This document shows positions 30,144 through 39,396 of a stretch of 64,000 bases of DNA, piece by piece. The DNA is from Pseudanabaena sp. ABRG5-3 (GTDB lineage: Bacteria > Cyanobacteriota > Cyanobacteriia > Pseudanabaenales > Pseudanabaenaceae): assembly GCF_003967015.1 (NCBI RefSeq), contig NZ_AP017560.1, forward strand, positions 1,860,001 to 1,924,000, given 5' to 3'. Each line of letters starts with the position of its first letter. The stretch's first letter is position 1. The position numbers and the translations under genes were made by a program. The notes below the pieces were generated by a model that saw only the letters and a list, made by a program, of their open reading frames with translations, did no database searches and was not told where the DNA came from.

Positions 30144-30533
30144 TTGGAGGTCATTATTCCTGAACCGCTAACCCTGACTGTGAGTTTACGAGGCAGCCGC
30201 GAAGTCAAGGACACCTATCAATTGATCCGCCTCACAGGTCTTCTCGACGCTTTTTCTGAGCCAGCCTTTAAAAAGGTAATTGGCAAATGCGTTGAGGATG
30301 GTCCTTCTAATGTGATTTTAGATCTGTCAACCATTGATTTTGTCGATAGCTCTGGTCTTGGGGTTTTGGTGCAAATGGCAAAAAAAACTCAGGGACTGAA
30401 TGGTACTCTTCAGATTATTACCAATCCTAGAGTTACCCAAACTGTCAAACTAGTGCGCTTAGACCAATTCCTATCGCTCCAGACCTCCATCGATGAAGCT
30501 CTGGCAAAAATTGATCAACCCAAAAAGGACTAG
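30144..30533 (+). CDS. STAS-domain anti-sigma factor antagonist
   Basis: SpoIIAA-like STAS protein acting in a partner-switch with a serine kinase. The product has about 125-129 residues. Conserved blocks are TYQLIRLTGLLDAFSEPAFK, NVILDLSTIDFVDSSGLGVL (phospho-acceptor Ser in DSSGLG) and RVTQTVKLVRLDQFLSLQ. The start is unusual: the only in-frame standard codon is TTG at 30144, which overlaps a perfect GGAGG (30146-30150). The ATT at 30156 stands 5 bases after that GGAGG and would give a start IPEPLTLTVSLRG. No ATG or GTG is available. No kinase or sigma gene is adjacent. Confidence 0.88.
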   Translation: MEVIIPEPLTLTVSLRGSREVKDTYQLIRLTGLLDAFSEPAFKKVIGKCVEDGPSNVILDLSTIDFVDSSGLGVLVQMAKKTQGLNGTLQIITNPRVTQTVKLVRLDQFLSLQTSIDEALAKIDQPKKD

Positions 30534-30745
30534 TCTAAAGTTAATCGCTAGCTAGATATATCGAGATCAAACTCGACGAAAAAATTTTAATACTTGAGTC
30601 GAGCAAAAAAATTGAACAAAATTTCGTGCTAGACCTTTGGGGAGATTAAACGGGGCAAATCTTCTTGTTTTTATATACATGGTGAAATAATCCTACAGGA
30701 CTTAATAGGCTGACTAGCGTTATTTCACCGAAGTATAGAAACCTC

Positions 30746-30836
30746 TATAGCAACCCTAAATGGTTTGTGGAAACGCACCCCTTCGGGGTGCGTTTCCACA
30801 AACCCCAAAATCTACAAATGATTCAGGATTGCTATA
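30746..30836. repeat. 91-bp nested palindromic element (family A, copy 3)
   Basis: Outer arms TATAGCAACCCTAAAT and ATTCAGGATTGCTATA; inner perfect hairpin with 20-base arms (30762-30781 and 30785-30804, loop TTC). Exactly the same total length as copy 1. It lies in the 510-bp gap between the STAS gene and mrnC, which holds no gene. Confidence 0.88.
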
Positions 30837-30909
30837 TCCAACTATTGTCTTGAGATTGTGCCGATTTAGGCAGAATCAACTTATGATGTAGGTAAGACAA
30901 AATTTATCA

Positions 30910-30944
30910 ACACTGATGGGCAAGCATTGCTTGCCCATCAGTGT
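30910..30944. repeat. Perfect 16-bp-arm hairpin
   Basis: ACACTGATGGGCAAGC and complement around ATT, in the gap before mrnC. It is about 100 bp upstream of the start, too far and without T run to be a terminator of the STAS gene. Confidence 0.8.
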
Positions 30945-31046
30945 CTAAAATAAATGTAAATGTTAAATATCTAAGTCAGTATCTAAACATTTTTGTCTAA
31001 AAGTAACTTAAGCAAACTAATTATCGTGTAACGGCATTATTCTGTA

Positions 31047-31439
31047 ATGTCTCTTAGCCTAACCATTGACAATATCGCTGAGATTCCAGCTTCTGCTCTA
31101 GCCTATATTGGAGACGCTATCTATGAAACGCAGATGCGATTGCATTACTTACTCCCGCCACGCACTGCTAAGCAATATCACCAACTTGTAGTCAATCAAG
31201 TCAGAGCAGAGCAACAAGCTAAACTTCTTGAAAAACTTGATCTTACAGAATTTGAGTCCGATCTCGTAAGACGCGGACGCAATGCTGCGGGATCTGTTCC
31301 ACGTAAAGTCGATCCTAGTATTTATCAAAAGGCAACAGGATTTGAGGTGCTGATTGGTTATCTTTACTTAACCGATCGCGATCGCCTCGACCAAATTTTT
31401 ACTCAGCTACTTAGCCACATCGATCCCCCATCGCCATGA
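31047..31439 (+). CDS. mrnC: Mini-ribonuclease III
   Basis: RNase III catalytic domain without the dsRNA-binding domain; in Bacillus it matures 23S rRNA. The 130 residues show the signature [19 protein letters not shown] (catalytic D), [17 protein letters not shown], and [20 protein letters not shown], ending in [20 protein letters not shown]. The stop overlaps the ATG of the downstream rlmB by 4 bp (ATGA), so the two are translationally coupled. This fits their linked work on ribosomal RNA. Confidence 0.95.
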   Translation: MSLSLTIDNIAEIPASALAYIGDAIYETQMRLHYLLPPRTAKQYHQLVVNQVRAEQQAKLLEKLDLTEFESDLVRRGRNAAGSVPRKVDPSIYQKATGFEVLIGYLYLTDRDRLDQIFTQLLSHIDPPSP

Positions 31440-32893
31440 CATCGCAACCTAAACTGAAATCGAAGAAGAAAAAGTCCGATAGAGACGTAGATAGAAATTT
31501 CGAGAGTCGTCCAGAAAAGTCTTTCGATAAATATGCGGACAAGCGTACTGACAGCCGTGCTGGTAAATATTCAGACAAATATGCGGACAAGCGCTCGGAT
31601 AAGCGTCCAGACCGAGCATCTGATAAGTCCTTTGATAAACCTTACAAATCCTCAGATAGAAGCTTTGATAAGCGCTCAGATAGCCGATCTGATTCTAAAT
31701 ATTCAAGCAAATCTGATAAGTATTCAGACAAATATTCAGATCGTCGTCCCGAAAAGAGTTTTGAGAGACGAGCAGATTCACCTGAACCAAGGTTCGATCG
31801 CAAGTTTGACAAACCCATCGCCAAAAAGATTGGGGACAAGTTTGCTGAAAAGAAATTCGGCGATAAAAAATTCGGTGACAAGAAATTTGGCGATAAGTTT
31901 GGTGATAAGAAATTTGGCGATCGCAAGTTTGATCGGGAGCGCTCTGATCGTGGCAATCGTGATTTCGGTGATCGTCCTGAACGTAAATTTGATCGCTCTG
32001 ATCGCGATCTCAATTTTGGTGATCGCCCATCGGTTCCCAACTTTGAAAGACGATCGCTCCCACCAGTTGGGCGCACCTTCGATCCTGATGGCGAATTAGC
32101 GATTGTGCCACCCAGCCAAGCTGAGGCAAATCCTGATATTGTCTATGGTCGTCATGCCGTTGAAGCAGTACTAAATAGCGATCGCAGCATTAACCGTATT
32201 TGGGTCACACCCAGACTGCGTTACTCTGCTGATTTCTTGCCCCTCATTGATGAAGCGAAATCAGGAGGAGCTGTAGTTGACGAAGTGGACAATACTCGCC
32301 TCGATCGCATCACTGACAATGGTAGACACCAAGGGATCGCAGTTCAAGTTTCTGCCTATGAATATGCTGATCTTGATGAATTGATTGTGAAGGCAAAAGA
32401 GAAATCTACTAATCCTGTGATTGTGATTGCTGATGGCATCACTGATCCCCATAACTTGGGCGCAATTATTCGTAGTGCTGCTGCCCTCGGTGCACAAGCT
32501 CTCGTTATTCCTCAACGTCGTGCAGCAGGCATTACTGCCACCGTTGCTAAGGTTGCCGCAGGTACATTAGAAATCTTGCCCGTTGCCCGTGTGGTCAATC
32601 TCAATCGTGCCCTTGAGAAAATTAAGGAAGCTGGTTTCTGGGTTTATGGAACTGTCGCAAGCTCAGGTGAGGCAATTCACAAAGCCAAATTTACTGGAGC
32701 GATCGCTTTGGTAATTGGTGCAGAAGGAGAAGGATTAAGTCTTTCCATTCAGAAAAATTGCGACTTTCTCGTATCTATACCTTTAGATGGAAAAGTAGAA
32801 AGCTTAAACGCATCGGTAGCGACTGGAATGGCTCTATACGAGATTTTTAGACAACGTTGGGTCAATACGTTAAACCTGAACAATTTGTCTTGA
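31436..32893 (+). CDS. rlmB: 23S rRNA (guanosine-2'-O)-methyltransferase RlmB with long basic/acidic repeat N-terminus
   Basis: SpoU-family enzyme that methylates G2251 of 23S rRNA. The catalytic part (about residues 235-485) has [20 protein letters not shown] and the three SpoU motifs: [24 protein letters not shown] and [14 protein letters not shown]. The first 220 residues are low complexity: repeated S-D-K-Y/R units, then [16 protein letters not shown]-like heptads. This gives a strongly charged, probably disordered extension that is likely RNA-binding. Overlaps mrnC by 4 bp. A TTG-free ATG start makes the start clear. The repeat region is prone to length change between strains. Confidence 0.94.
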   Translation: MTSQPKLKSKKKKSDRDVDRNFESRPEKSFDKYADKRTDSRAGKYSDKYADKRSDKRPDRASDKSFDKPYKSSDRSFDKRSDSRSDSKYSSKSDKYSDKYSDRRPEKSFERRADSPEPRFDRKFDKPIAKKIGDKFAEKKFGDKKFGDKKFGDKFGDKKFGDRKFDRERSDRGNRDFGDRPERKFDRSDRDLNFGDRPSVPNFERRSLPPVGRTFDPDGELAIVPPSQAEANPDIVYGRHAVEAVLNSDRSINRIWVTPRLRYSADFLPLIDEAKSGGAVVDEVDNTRLDRITDNGRHQGIAVQVSAYEYADLDELIVKAKEKSTNPVIVIADGITDPHNLGAIIRSAAALGAQALVIPQRRAAGITATVAKVAAGTLEILPVARVVNLNRALEKIKEAGFWVYGTVASSGEAIHKAKFTGAIALVIGAEGEGLSLSIQKNCDFLVSIPLDGKVESLNASVATGMALYEIFRQRWVNTLNLNNLS

Positions 32894-33041
32894 AGTCATG
32901 TTTTAAGTTATATAAACATATGGAAGGAAAGATTTAAATTGAGTCACTGCTTTTTTAAGTTATATTAAGTTAAAGCGGAAATCGCCTTGAATTTAAGTCT
33001 TTCTCATTCACCTAAACCATTCACTTTAGCTATGTAAACTC

Positions 33042-33338
33042 ATGGGTGGTAATTTGTTTAAGAATATCTTTACCTCAGTTCTCGAAACGTTTGGTTTGGC
33101 TGTGTGGGTCGAAATTGTCACCGATTCACCACGTTGTACCTATTACTTTGGTCCTTTCATTGATGAATCTGAAGCTGAGGCTGCAAAAATCGGCTATATC
33201 GAAGATTTGGAATCAGAAGGCTCGAAGGGCTTGGCAGTATCAGTTAAACGCTGTAAGCCTGAAAAGCTGACTATTTATGACGACTCACTGGATTTTAAGT
33301 TCGACCGCTTTCCTGCATTTAGCGGTCAGACTCTGTAG
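33042..33338 (+). CDS. DUF1816 domain protein
   Basis: Short cyanobacteria-restricted protein of unknown function, 98 residues. It has the family core WVEIVTDSPRCTYYFGPFID, the block EAEAAKIGYIEDLESEGSKG, and LAVSVKRCKPEKLTIYDDSL. There is no signal or membrane segment. Some DUF1816 genes lie near phycobilisome genes, but no such genes are here. It stands alone between rlmB and msrA with 148 bp of non-coding DNA upstream. Coding status is clear from the conserved core. Confidence 0.88.
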   Translation: MGGNLFKNIFTSVLETFGLAVWVEIVTDSPRCTYYFGPFIDESEAEAAKIGYIEDLESEGSKGLAVSVKRCKPEKLTIYDDSLDFKFDRFPAFSGQTL

Positions 33339-33555
33339 TCACTAAATTGATGAATGAATTCAGGGGCTGATGCCCCTAGTTTTTTATGAGATAAATGCAT
33401 AAAGAGGATCTTTACAAGATCTATATCTGTGCATATCAGCGATCGCTGGATGTCAGTTTAATTATTAGAACTTTTTGATATAGCAATTCAGCACTAAATA
33501 AGGGGTTTACCTCTTATGCGAATGCTAAACATTTTTTATTTTTTTAGTGAGCATT

Positions 33556-34209
33556 ATGTTATTTGGACTTGGTAAAAAATCAACACTTCCAACTGCGGCG
33601 GATGCTCTTTCTGGTAGAACTACAGCTATTCCTACAGCATCCCATCATTTTGTGAATGGGAATCCACTGAAACCACCTTTCCCTGAAGGGATGGAGACGG
33701 CGGTGTTTGGACTTGGTTGTTTTTGGGGGGCAGAACGCCGTTTTTGGCAACAAAAGGGGATTTATGTAACGGCTGTTGGTTATACAGCAGGCTTAACCCC
33801 TAACCCCACCTACGAAGAGGTTTGCTCTGGCATGACTGGTCACAATGAAGTTGTCCTAGTTGTGTACGATCCCAAGGTAATTAGCTATTCCGATTTGCTA
33901 AAAGTCTTTTGGGAATCCCATAATCCTACTCAGGGAATGCGTCAGGGCAATGATCATGGCACTCAATATCGTTCGGGTATTTATGTGTATAACGATGTCC
34001 AACGCAAGTTAGCTGAGGATTCGCGAGAAGTGTATCAAGATGCACTGAAGGCTTCGGGAATGAAGCAAGGTATTACTACCGAAATTCGCGATGCGGGTGA
34101 GTTTTATTATGCTGAGGGCTACCATCAGCAATATCTCGCCAAAAATCCCAATGGCTATTGTGGTCTAGGTGGCACAAATGTTTGCTACCCTGCGGCTACA
34201 GTCGCTTAA
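33556..34209 (+). CDS. msrA: Peptide-methionine (S)-S-oxide reductase
   Basis: Reduces methionine-S-sulfoxide in proteins using thioredoxin. The product is 217 residues from the ATG at 33556. Catalytic cysteine lies in [16 protein letters not shown]. Other family blocks: [58 protein letters not shown] and [20 protein letters not shown] (recycling Cys). A GTG at 33547 is an alternative start three residues earlier. Two hairpin terminators follow in tandem. Confidence 0.96.
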   Translation: MLFGLGKKSTLPTAADALSGRTTAIPTASHHFVNGNPLKPPFPEGMETAVFGLGCFWGAERRFWQQKGIYVTAVGYTAGLTPNPTYEEVCSGMTGHNEVVLVVYDPKVISYSDLLKVFWESHNPTQGMRQGNDHGTQYRSGIYVYNDVQRKLAEDSREVYQDALKASGMKQGITTEIRDAGEFYYAEGYHQQYLAKNPNGYCGLGGTNVCYPAATVA

Positions 34210-34229
34210 ATTGCACAAAAGTAAATTGC

Positions 34230-34260
34230 AAAAAATAGTTCGCAATGCGAACTATTTTTT
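34230..34260. terminator. Terminator after msrA
   Basis: AAAAAATAGTTCGC and complement around AAT, with T6. Confidence 0.85.
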
Positions 34261-34262
34261 AG

Positions 34263-34289
34263 TAAAAGCCTCGCATTGCGAGGCTTTTA
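34263..34289. terminator. Second hairpin, terminator for the converging LpxB-related gene
   Basis: TAAAAGCCTCGC and complement around ATT. It touches the stop codon of the minus-strand gene. Confidence 0.8.
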
Positions 34290-35543
34290 TATTGCGTTGA
34301 TCACCATTGCGGCGAGTTTACTGGCTGCACCTGCCTCTCCGCATACCTGCTTTAAGCGATCGCGCACCTTCTCCAGTTCTTCAGGACGATCCAGATAAAA
34401 CAAAATTTTATCGGCAACTTGGGTGGGTGTAAGTTCTCCTAAAAGCTCTGGCACGATCGCCTCACCTGCCCAGATATTTGGCCAAGCTAGTAATTGACCT
34501 TTTTTCTGAATTTGGGAAATCAGGGCGGAATTAATTAATTTGGATAGTACCTTGCCTAGTATTGGCGCAGTTGCTAGTAATCCCAATATTCCATCCCAAC
34601 CCACCTTCATATCCGTAAAATTTGTAGGCAACAGTACAATCATCGGTTGATAAAGAGAGGCAAGTTCAGCAGTATTTGCGCCAACGGTGGTAACGCATAG
34701 TTGACTGCTCTTGATGAGGGCATGGGCAGGAAATTCACGATGAATCTTGATGGTTGTTCCCTTTGCTGTTAATAGGTTGCCATCAGCCAAGTTTGCCGTC
34801 GATCCCTCACTATCTGCGGTTGGAAAACTAAATTGAGCATAGGTCGCCAAAATTTCGGGTGTCGTCGTAGGCGCAAGGGCGATCGCTAATTCTAGATCAG
34901 GATACTTTTGATGCAAAATATCGGCGATCGCCACAACTAGAGGCACGCCAATCCTGAGTTTATGTCCCTTTGATCCCGGCATAAAACAAATGCGCTTCTG
35001 GGAGAGCGATTCTGATTGCGGTTGGGAATCTAAGCGATCCACCATTAAGTCCCCAATTACCTGTGCTTTATGTCGGAATGGACTAGAGATCTTAGTGGCG
35101 ATCGCCTCATTTCGCACCGCAAACAAGTCCACCCAGCGATACCATCTTGCTTCCCATTCCGCATAGATCAAAGTTTTGTAGCCCAGCCGTTTAGCGATCG
35201 CTAAGGCAAAAAACTGATCCCCTCCCAGAAATACGACAAGCCCCTGTTTAGCCCATTGCCAATTAGGAGTTCTGCCCCACAGGAGAAAATCAAAAAATTG
35301 TTCCTGCGTCAAGACACGATCAATATTGGGAAAGCTTTTGGCGAGTTGCGCTTCCTGTCCACTGGCATTTTGACAAGGGGCAAGGGCGATCGAGATCCGA
35401 GTTTTCGCTGCATCATCGGGCGATCGCCACGCATTTTCTAAAGCTTTCAGAAAAGGATATACCCATGTGGTCAGCTCCCCTGGTCCATTGGACAGGATCA
35501 GGATATCCGTAGAAATATCTGTGACAAGAGGAGTGGAGAGCAT
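34287..35543 (-). CDS. Lipid-A-disaccharide-synthase-related protein
   Basis: Cyanobacterial glycosyltransferase-like protein distantly related to LpxB; the substrate is not known. The 418 residues start MLSTPLVTDISTDILILSNG, with SNGPGELTTWVYPFLKAL as the family N-terminus. Further blocks: LVVFLGGDQFFALAIAKRLG, IYAEWEARWYRWVDLFAVRN, ICFMPGSKGHKLRIGVPLVV, and CVTTVGANTAELASLYQPMI, which corresponds to the TGxxNLE-type region of LpxB. The true lpxB is at 22938, so this is a paralogue with another role. Mid-size hairpins lie on both sides. Confidence 0.85.
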   Translation of the reverse strand: MLSTPLVTDISTDILILSNGPGELTTWVYPFLKALENAWRSPDDAAKTRISIALAPCQNASGQEAQLAKSFPNIDRVLTQEQFFDFLLWGRTPNWQWAKQGLVVFLGGDQFFALAIAKRLGYKTLIYAEWEARWYRWVDLFAVRNEAIATKISSPFRHKAQVIGDLMVDRLDSQPQSESLSQKRICFMPGSKGHKLRIGVPLVVAIADILHQKYPDLELAIALAPTTTPEILATYAQFSFPTADSEGSTANLADGNLLTAKGTTIKIHREFPAHALIKSSQLCVTTVGANTAELASLYQPMIVLLPTNFTDMKVGWDGILGLLATAPILGKVLSKLINSALISQIQKKGQLLAWPNIWAGEAIVPELLGELTPTQVADKILFYLDRPEELEKVRDRLKQVCGEAGAASKLAAMVINAI

Positions 35544-35580
35544 GAATAATTACCGATTTTTCTTCCCAATCATAAACCCA

Positions 35581-35619
35581 AAAGATAAGTGGCGGCGCGA
35601 AGCGCCACCACTTATCTTT
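35581..35619. repeat. Hairpin tipped GGCGC-GAA-GCGCC (family B)
   Basis: AAAGATAAGTGGCGGCGC and a complement with one mismatch around GAA; ATAAACCCA lies before the left arm, as in other family B copies. Confidence 0.82.
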
Positions 35620-35667
35620 AAAAGCTCGTATTCGCGTGCGCTAAAGGATTTATTGAGGAAAGCATAA

Positions 35668-35772
35668 TACAGCCTGTTGAGGCTTAAAGTATTACAGAGA
35701 AATTTTTGAAAGCACGGCGAAGCCGTGCTTTCAAAAATTTCTCTGGGTTTCAAGTCAGCGCAAAGCGCTGTA
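35668..35772. mobile_element. Putative IS630-related MITE containing a 51-bp palindrome
   Basis: The left end TACAGCCTGTTGAGG matches the IS630-type end at 40538. The right end GCTGTA is inverted but weaker beyond six bases. In the centre, perfect 24-base arms (35695-35718 and 35722-35745, loop GAA) form a hairpin like those elsewhere. TA dinucleotides stand at both limits. The stop codon of the DUF29 gene lies two bases beyond the right limit. Confidence 0.5.
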
Positions 35773-35773
35773 G

Positions 35774-36238
35774 CTATTCCCAAAAATCAACATTGAGCAT
35801 TGTGTCAATATCCCGCCCAAACTGCCATGTATCGGGGAATTGGTAATCAGGATATTCAATCTTGAGCCGCTTTAAAGAAGTTTCAAAGCAATCATCAAAC
35901 ATTTTCAAAAAGTGACGCTTGAGGCTAGGTGACTGTCTGAGCAGTGATTTTAGTTCATCTCTTTGCTCGAATATTGTTAACAGCCAACCGCGATAACATT
36001 CAGGCATATCGACATAGCATCGTTTCAGGATATGTTCAATCAATCTTTTGAGTCTGCTCTCAATCTCACGTTTGTTACTGCCTGACAAGCCCTCTAACTC
36101 CTCTATTAAATTTTCGACATCAAGATTGTGAAAATCACCTGCTTTTAATTGGGTGATCACAGTCTCTAACCACAGATCAAGATCACGCTCGTACAGGGTC
36201 AATGGTGGTGCAATTGCTTGAGTCATTGCTTGAGTCAT
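35774..36238 (-). CDS. DUF29 family protein
   Basis: DUF29 proteins are short helical proteins, abundant in cyanobacteria, with unknown role. The 154 residues contain the family pattern LYERDLDLWLETVITQLKAG, NLIEELEGLSGSNKREIESR, LKRLIEHILKRCYVDMPECY and RLKIEYPDYQFPDTWQFGRD. The N-terminus repeats MTQAMTQA, so the start could also be the second ATG (36226). A possible MITE ends at its stop codon. No operon partner. Confidence 0.9.
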   Translation of the reverse strand: MTQAMTQAIAPPLTLYERDLDLWLETVITQLKAGDFHNLDVENLIEELEGLSGSNKREIESRLKRLIEHILKRCYVDMPECYRGWLLTIFEQRDELKSLLRQSPSLKRHFLKMFDDCFETSLKRLKIEYPDYQFPDTWQFGRDIDTMLNVDFWE

Positions 36239-36408
36239 TTATGGTGCTCCTTTGCTATTGGCGCGATCGCTAAAACTCATTTTCTGTATTATCGCTAGAA
36301 ATTGAAATGACGGGATCGAATTCACGATAAAATTATGCACTCATAATCGAGTTAAATTAAAAGCTAGTAACTGAGCTTTTTACCCAAATTTTTATAAACA
36401 TCACGCAT

Positions 36409-37272
36409 GTGGATTTAATTAGTTTATTTGATACACCAAAACCCGTAATAGGGGTCATTCATCTTTTACCATTGCCTACTTCACCGCGTTGGGGGAGCAG
36501 CCTTAAAGAGGTTATTGATCGAGCCGAACAAGAAGCAACTGCCCTTGCCGCAGGCGGAGTCCAAGGAATTATCGTAGAGAATTTTTTTGACGCTCCCTTT
36601 ACCAAAGATCGCGTTGATCCTGCGGTGGTTAGTGCCATGAGTCTGGTTGTGCATCGTGTCAAACAGATGGTGGGTATCCCCGTAGGCATTAATGTTCTGA
36701 GGAATGACGGTCATAGCGCGATGGCGATCGCCTCTTGTGTAGGCGCTCAGTTTATCCGTGTCAATGTCCTCATGGGCGTAATGGCAACCGATCAAGGCAT
36801 TATCGAAGGTGATGCTTACCAACTGCTGCGCTATCGCCGTGAACTTGGTACAGATGTGAAAATCTTTGCCGATGTTTTAGTCAAGCACGCTCAACCGATT
36901 TCAGTGCCTCAAATTACTGCGGCAGTTCACGATACGATTCATCGTGGACTAGCGGATGCCGTGATCCTATCGGGATGGGCAACAGGCAATCCTCCCACGG
37001 CAGAGGATCTCAAGGAAGCAAAGCTCGCCTGCGGTGACACTCCTCTATTTGTTGGCTCTGGGGCAACGTGGGACAATGTGCCGCAATTGATGCAATATGC
37101 TGATGGAGTCATTGTTTCTAGCTCCCTCAAGCGTAATGGACAGATTCAACAGGCGATCGATCCGATTCGGGTCAGCCGTTTTGTGGATGCTGTCCGTTTG
37201 GATATTGCTAATCGCAAAAAAAATCTGGCTGAGGAGCAAATATTGCGATCGTCAACGGTGTCGATTGGGTAA
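36409..37272 (+). CDS. btpA: Photosystem I biogenesis protein BtpA
   Basis: Thylakoid-associated protein that stabilises photosystem I in cyanobacteria; its fold is related to TIM-barrel SgcQ proteins. The 287 residues start at GTG (36409): DLISLFDTPKPVIGVIHLLP then LPTSPRWG. Conserved blocks include GIIVENFFDAPFTKDRVDPA, GINVLRNDGHSAMAIASCVG, QFIRVNVLMGVMATDQGIIE and ADGVIVSSSLKRNGQIQQAI. An ATG two bases earlier is out of frame. It stands alone with about 170 bp upstream. Confidence 0.95.
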   Translation: MDLISLFDTPKPVIGVIHLLPLPTSPRWGSSLKEVIDRAEQEATALAAGGVQGIIVENFFDAPFTKDRVDPAVVSAMSLVVHRVKQMVGIPVGINVLRNDGHSAMAIASCVGAQFIRVNVLMGVMATDQGIIEGDAYQLLRYRRELGTDVKIFADVLVKHAQPISVPQITAAVHDTIHRGLADAVILSGWATGNPPTAEDLKEAKLACGDTPLFVGSGATWDNVPQLMQYADGVIVSSSLKRNGQIQQAIDPIRVSRFVDAVRLDIANRKKNLAEEQILRSSTVSIG

Positions 37273-37361
37273 AAGTAGATTGAATAAACTCTTATAATTT
37301 GGAAATCATGGTGCAATATGCGCTGTGATTTTCAACGGGGCTATTAGCAGGTAGGTACAAA

Positions 37362-38261
37362 TTGTCTGGAACAAATACGCGAAAACGATCTGAGCCTTGG
37401 TTGCATCGATGGTCGCACCCTGCGATCATTGCGATCGCCATATTTGGCTTTTCGCTTACAACCTATTTAACCGTCACACACTTCTTTGGGCAAAAAGTTG
37501 CTCTTTGTGATGTTCAAGGCAGTGGTTGTGACCTAGTACTAAGTAGTGAATATGCCAAAATCTTTGGTATTCCCCTCACGATTTTTGGAGCTTTAGGCTA
37601 TCTCACTCTGGGACTTCTGGCTGGAGTGCCACTGTTGCTCAAACGCGACGATCCCAAGGAGCAAGCCAAAATCAAGGAAGTCGCCAATTTCTTGATGTTT
37701 ATGGTTTCGTCAGCAACATTTGTGTTTAGTGGGTACTTAATGTATCTGCTTGCCTCAGGCAAAGTTGACAGCATTAACGGACAACCTCAGTTCTGTCTTT
37801 ACTGTGTCACCTCTGCGACAAACATGGCGTTGATTTGGTTGCTGACCGTATTTGGCAACTCTTGGAAAGATGTGGGGCAGTTATTTTTCACAGGTGCGAT
37901 CGTGGCGATCATCACCTTGACAGGTACTGTTGGTGTTTATGCTAGCCAAACTAAGATTGCTGTGCAAAGTAACTCTTTTGCGGGTAGACTCGCTCAGCAC
38001 TTGACTGTCACTAATGCCAAGATGTATGGCGCATATTGGTGTCCGCACTGTCTCGACCAGAAGGAAAGATTTGGCGAGGCGAAAAAATTAATTCCTTACG
38101 TTGAATGCGATCCCAAAGGTGAAAAGCCCCAAACGCAGTTATGTATAGACAAGGGCATTAAGGGTTATCCCACTTGGGAAATTAATGGCAAGATGGTTTC
38201 AGGCGATCGCTCTTTAGATGAGTTAGCCGATTTATCAGGTTATACAGGCGAGCGTAAATAA
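37362..38261 (+). CDS. Vitamin K epoxide reductase (VKOR) - thioredoxin-like fusion
   Basis: Periplasmic disulfide-forming oxidoreductase; cyanobacteria use this fusion in place of DsbA/DsbB. The 299 residues start at TTG (37362) with GGTAGGT upstream. The first 200 residues have five membrane segments, the loop cysteine pair in CDVQGSGCDLVLSSEYAKIF, and the quinone-site CXXC motif FCLYC. The last 90 residues are a thioredoxin-like domain with CPHC in YGAYWCPHCLDQKE and a cis-Pro region KGYPTWEINGK. Starts other than TTG are absent upstream of TNTRKRSEPWLHRWSHP, so the start is somewhat uncertain. A terminator follows. Confidence 0.94.
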   Translation: MSGTNTRKRSEPWLHRWSHPAIIAIAIFGFSLTTYLTVTHFFGQKVALCDVQGSGCDLVLSSEYAKIFGIPLTIFGALGYLTLGLLAGVPLLLKRDDPKEQAKIKEVANFLMFMVSSATFVFSGYLMYLLASGKVDSINGQPQFCLYCVTSATNMALIWLLTVFGNSWKDVGQLFFTGAIVAIITLTGTVGVYASQTKIAVQSNSFAGRLAQHLTVTNAKMYGAYWCPHCLDQKERFGEAKKLIPYVECDPKGEKPQTQLCIDKGIKGYPTWEINGKMVSGDRSLDELADLSGYTGERK

Positions 38262-38269
38262 AATTTACT

Positions 38270-38301
38270 AAAAAAAGGGATGCAACGCATCCCTTTTTTT
38301 A
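38270..38301. terminator. Bidirectional terminator between VKOR and PstS-like genes
   Basis: AAAAAAGGGATGC and GCATCCCTTTTTT around AAC, with long A and T runs. Confidence 0.85.
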
Positions 38302-38308
38302 TTGCTTT

Positions 38309-39283
38309 TTATTGCATAGGAATGAATCCCAATTTCTGGACAATTTGCTGACCTTGAGGCGAAAGGGCAAACTCGATAAATTGCTTAACTACAGGGCTAG
38401 TTGTTTTCTTTGCCCCTAAAAACAAACTGCGACTGATCGGATACTTACCAGATTTAATTGCGGCGATATCAGTGGCATTTATGCCATCTATCGGGATAAT
38501 CCTCACAATTTCCTGCTTTTCCACTTGAGAAACTGTGGCATAACTAATGCCATTATCGCCTAAATCTCGCAAAATTGCGGTCGTTTCATCCTGTTTCCAA
38601 GTAATGAAGTTAGGACTATCCGCAGGAAAGCTTTGACCGAGGAGGACGATATCTTGAAAAGCTTCTCTAGTACCGCTTGTCATTGCGCGATTAATCACTT
38701 TAATCGGCTGATTTGTACCACCAACTTGTGACCAATTGGTAATTTTGCCCTGATAAATATCGCGGACTTGATCCTTAGTTAAATTGCCTTTAAAGGGATT
38801 GTTAATTCCCACTACTACCGCGATCGCATCTTTCGCGATCGGCACTAGTTGGACACCTGCTTGGGCTTCTGCGGCTTTGAGAGGTCGTGAGGTTGCAGCG
38901 ATCGCGATCGAGCCACTGATCAGATTTTGTAAACCTTGACTAGAACCATTGGGCTTACCATCGGGCAATCCAAATGTGGTAGGGATATTCGGATTAACTT
39001 GGCTATAGGTAGTCTGCAGTTCTTTAATTAGCGTCACCATTGTGGTACTGCCGTCAATTTCCAAAACATTGGGATTGGGCAAAGATGTATCAAAATTTAA
39101 GCTGGTTGGAGTTGGCGCACTGGTTTTAGTAGCTGTAGGAGATGTGGTTTCAGGTGTGGCTGTAGAAGTTGGGGATTGAGTAGACTTACTCTGGTTGGAA
39201 AAGAACCAATAGCCACCACCAGCGATGCCTGCTGTGACCAGTAATGACAGAACTAAAACGGTAGTTTCTTTGCCCTGTGACAT
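38309..39283 (-). CDS. PstS-type phosphate-binding protein, membrane-anchored
   Basis: Substrate-binding protein of the PBP-like type. The 324 residues have a single N-terminal membrane segment (VLVLSLLVTAGIAGGGYWFF) and then a Ser/Thr/Pro-rich linker (TSTATPETTSPTATKTSAPT). The binding domain shows the phosphate-binding blocks LEIDGSTTMVTLIKELQTTY, AATSRPLKAAEAQAG and RAMTSGTREAFQDIVL. No pstCAB genes are adjacent, so it may be a sensor-type or orphan binding protein. The linker keeps it attached to the cell surface. No lipobox cysteine is visible. Confidence 0.87.
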   Translation of the reverse strand: MSQGKETTVLVLSLLVTAGIAGGGYWFFSNQSKSTQSPTSTATPETTSPTATKTSAPTPTSLNFDTSLPNPNVLEIDGSTTMVTLIKELQTTYSQVNPNIPTTFGLPDGKPNGSSQGLQNLISGSIAIAATSRPLKAAEAQAGVQLVPIAKDAIAVVVGINNPFKGNLTKDQVRDIYQGKITNWSQVGGTNQPIKVINRAMTSGTREAFQDIVLLGQSFPADSPNFITWKQDETTAILRDLGDNGISYATVSQVEKQEIVRIIPIDGINATDIAAIKSGKYPISRSLFLGAKKTTSPVVKQFIEFALSPQGQQIVQKLGFIPMQ

Positions 39284-39363
39284 AAATTTTAAATACCTAG
39301 ATATCTGGCATAACTTTAGCGTGAATTCAGATTAAAAGCCTCTACCAACAACATATTTGTATA

Positions 39364-39396
39364 AGAGATAGACGGCGCAAAGCGCCGCCTATCTCT
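39364..39396. repeat. Hairpin tipped CGGCGC-AAA-GCGCCG
   Basis: AGAGATAG-A-CGGCGC and GCGCCG-C-CTATCTCT around AAA. It overlaps the 3' end of the methyltransferase gene and could terminate it. Confidence 0.75.

Noticed and set aside
31533-32099. Overlapping genes in other frames of the rlmB repeat region
   Set aside because: Open frames on both strands arise from the low-complexity repeats; the products are themselves low complexity.
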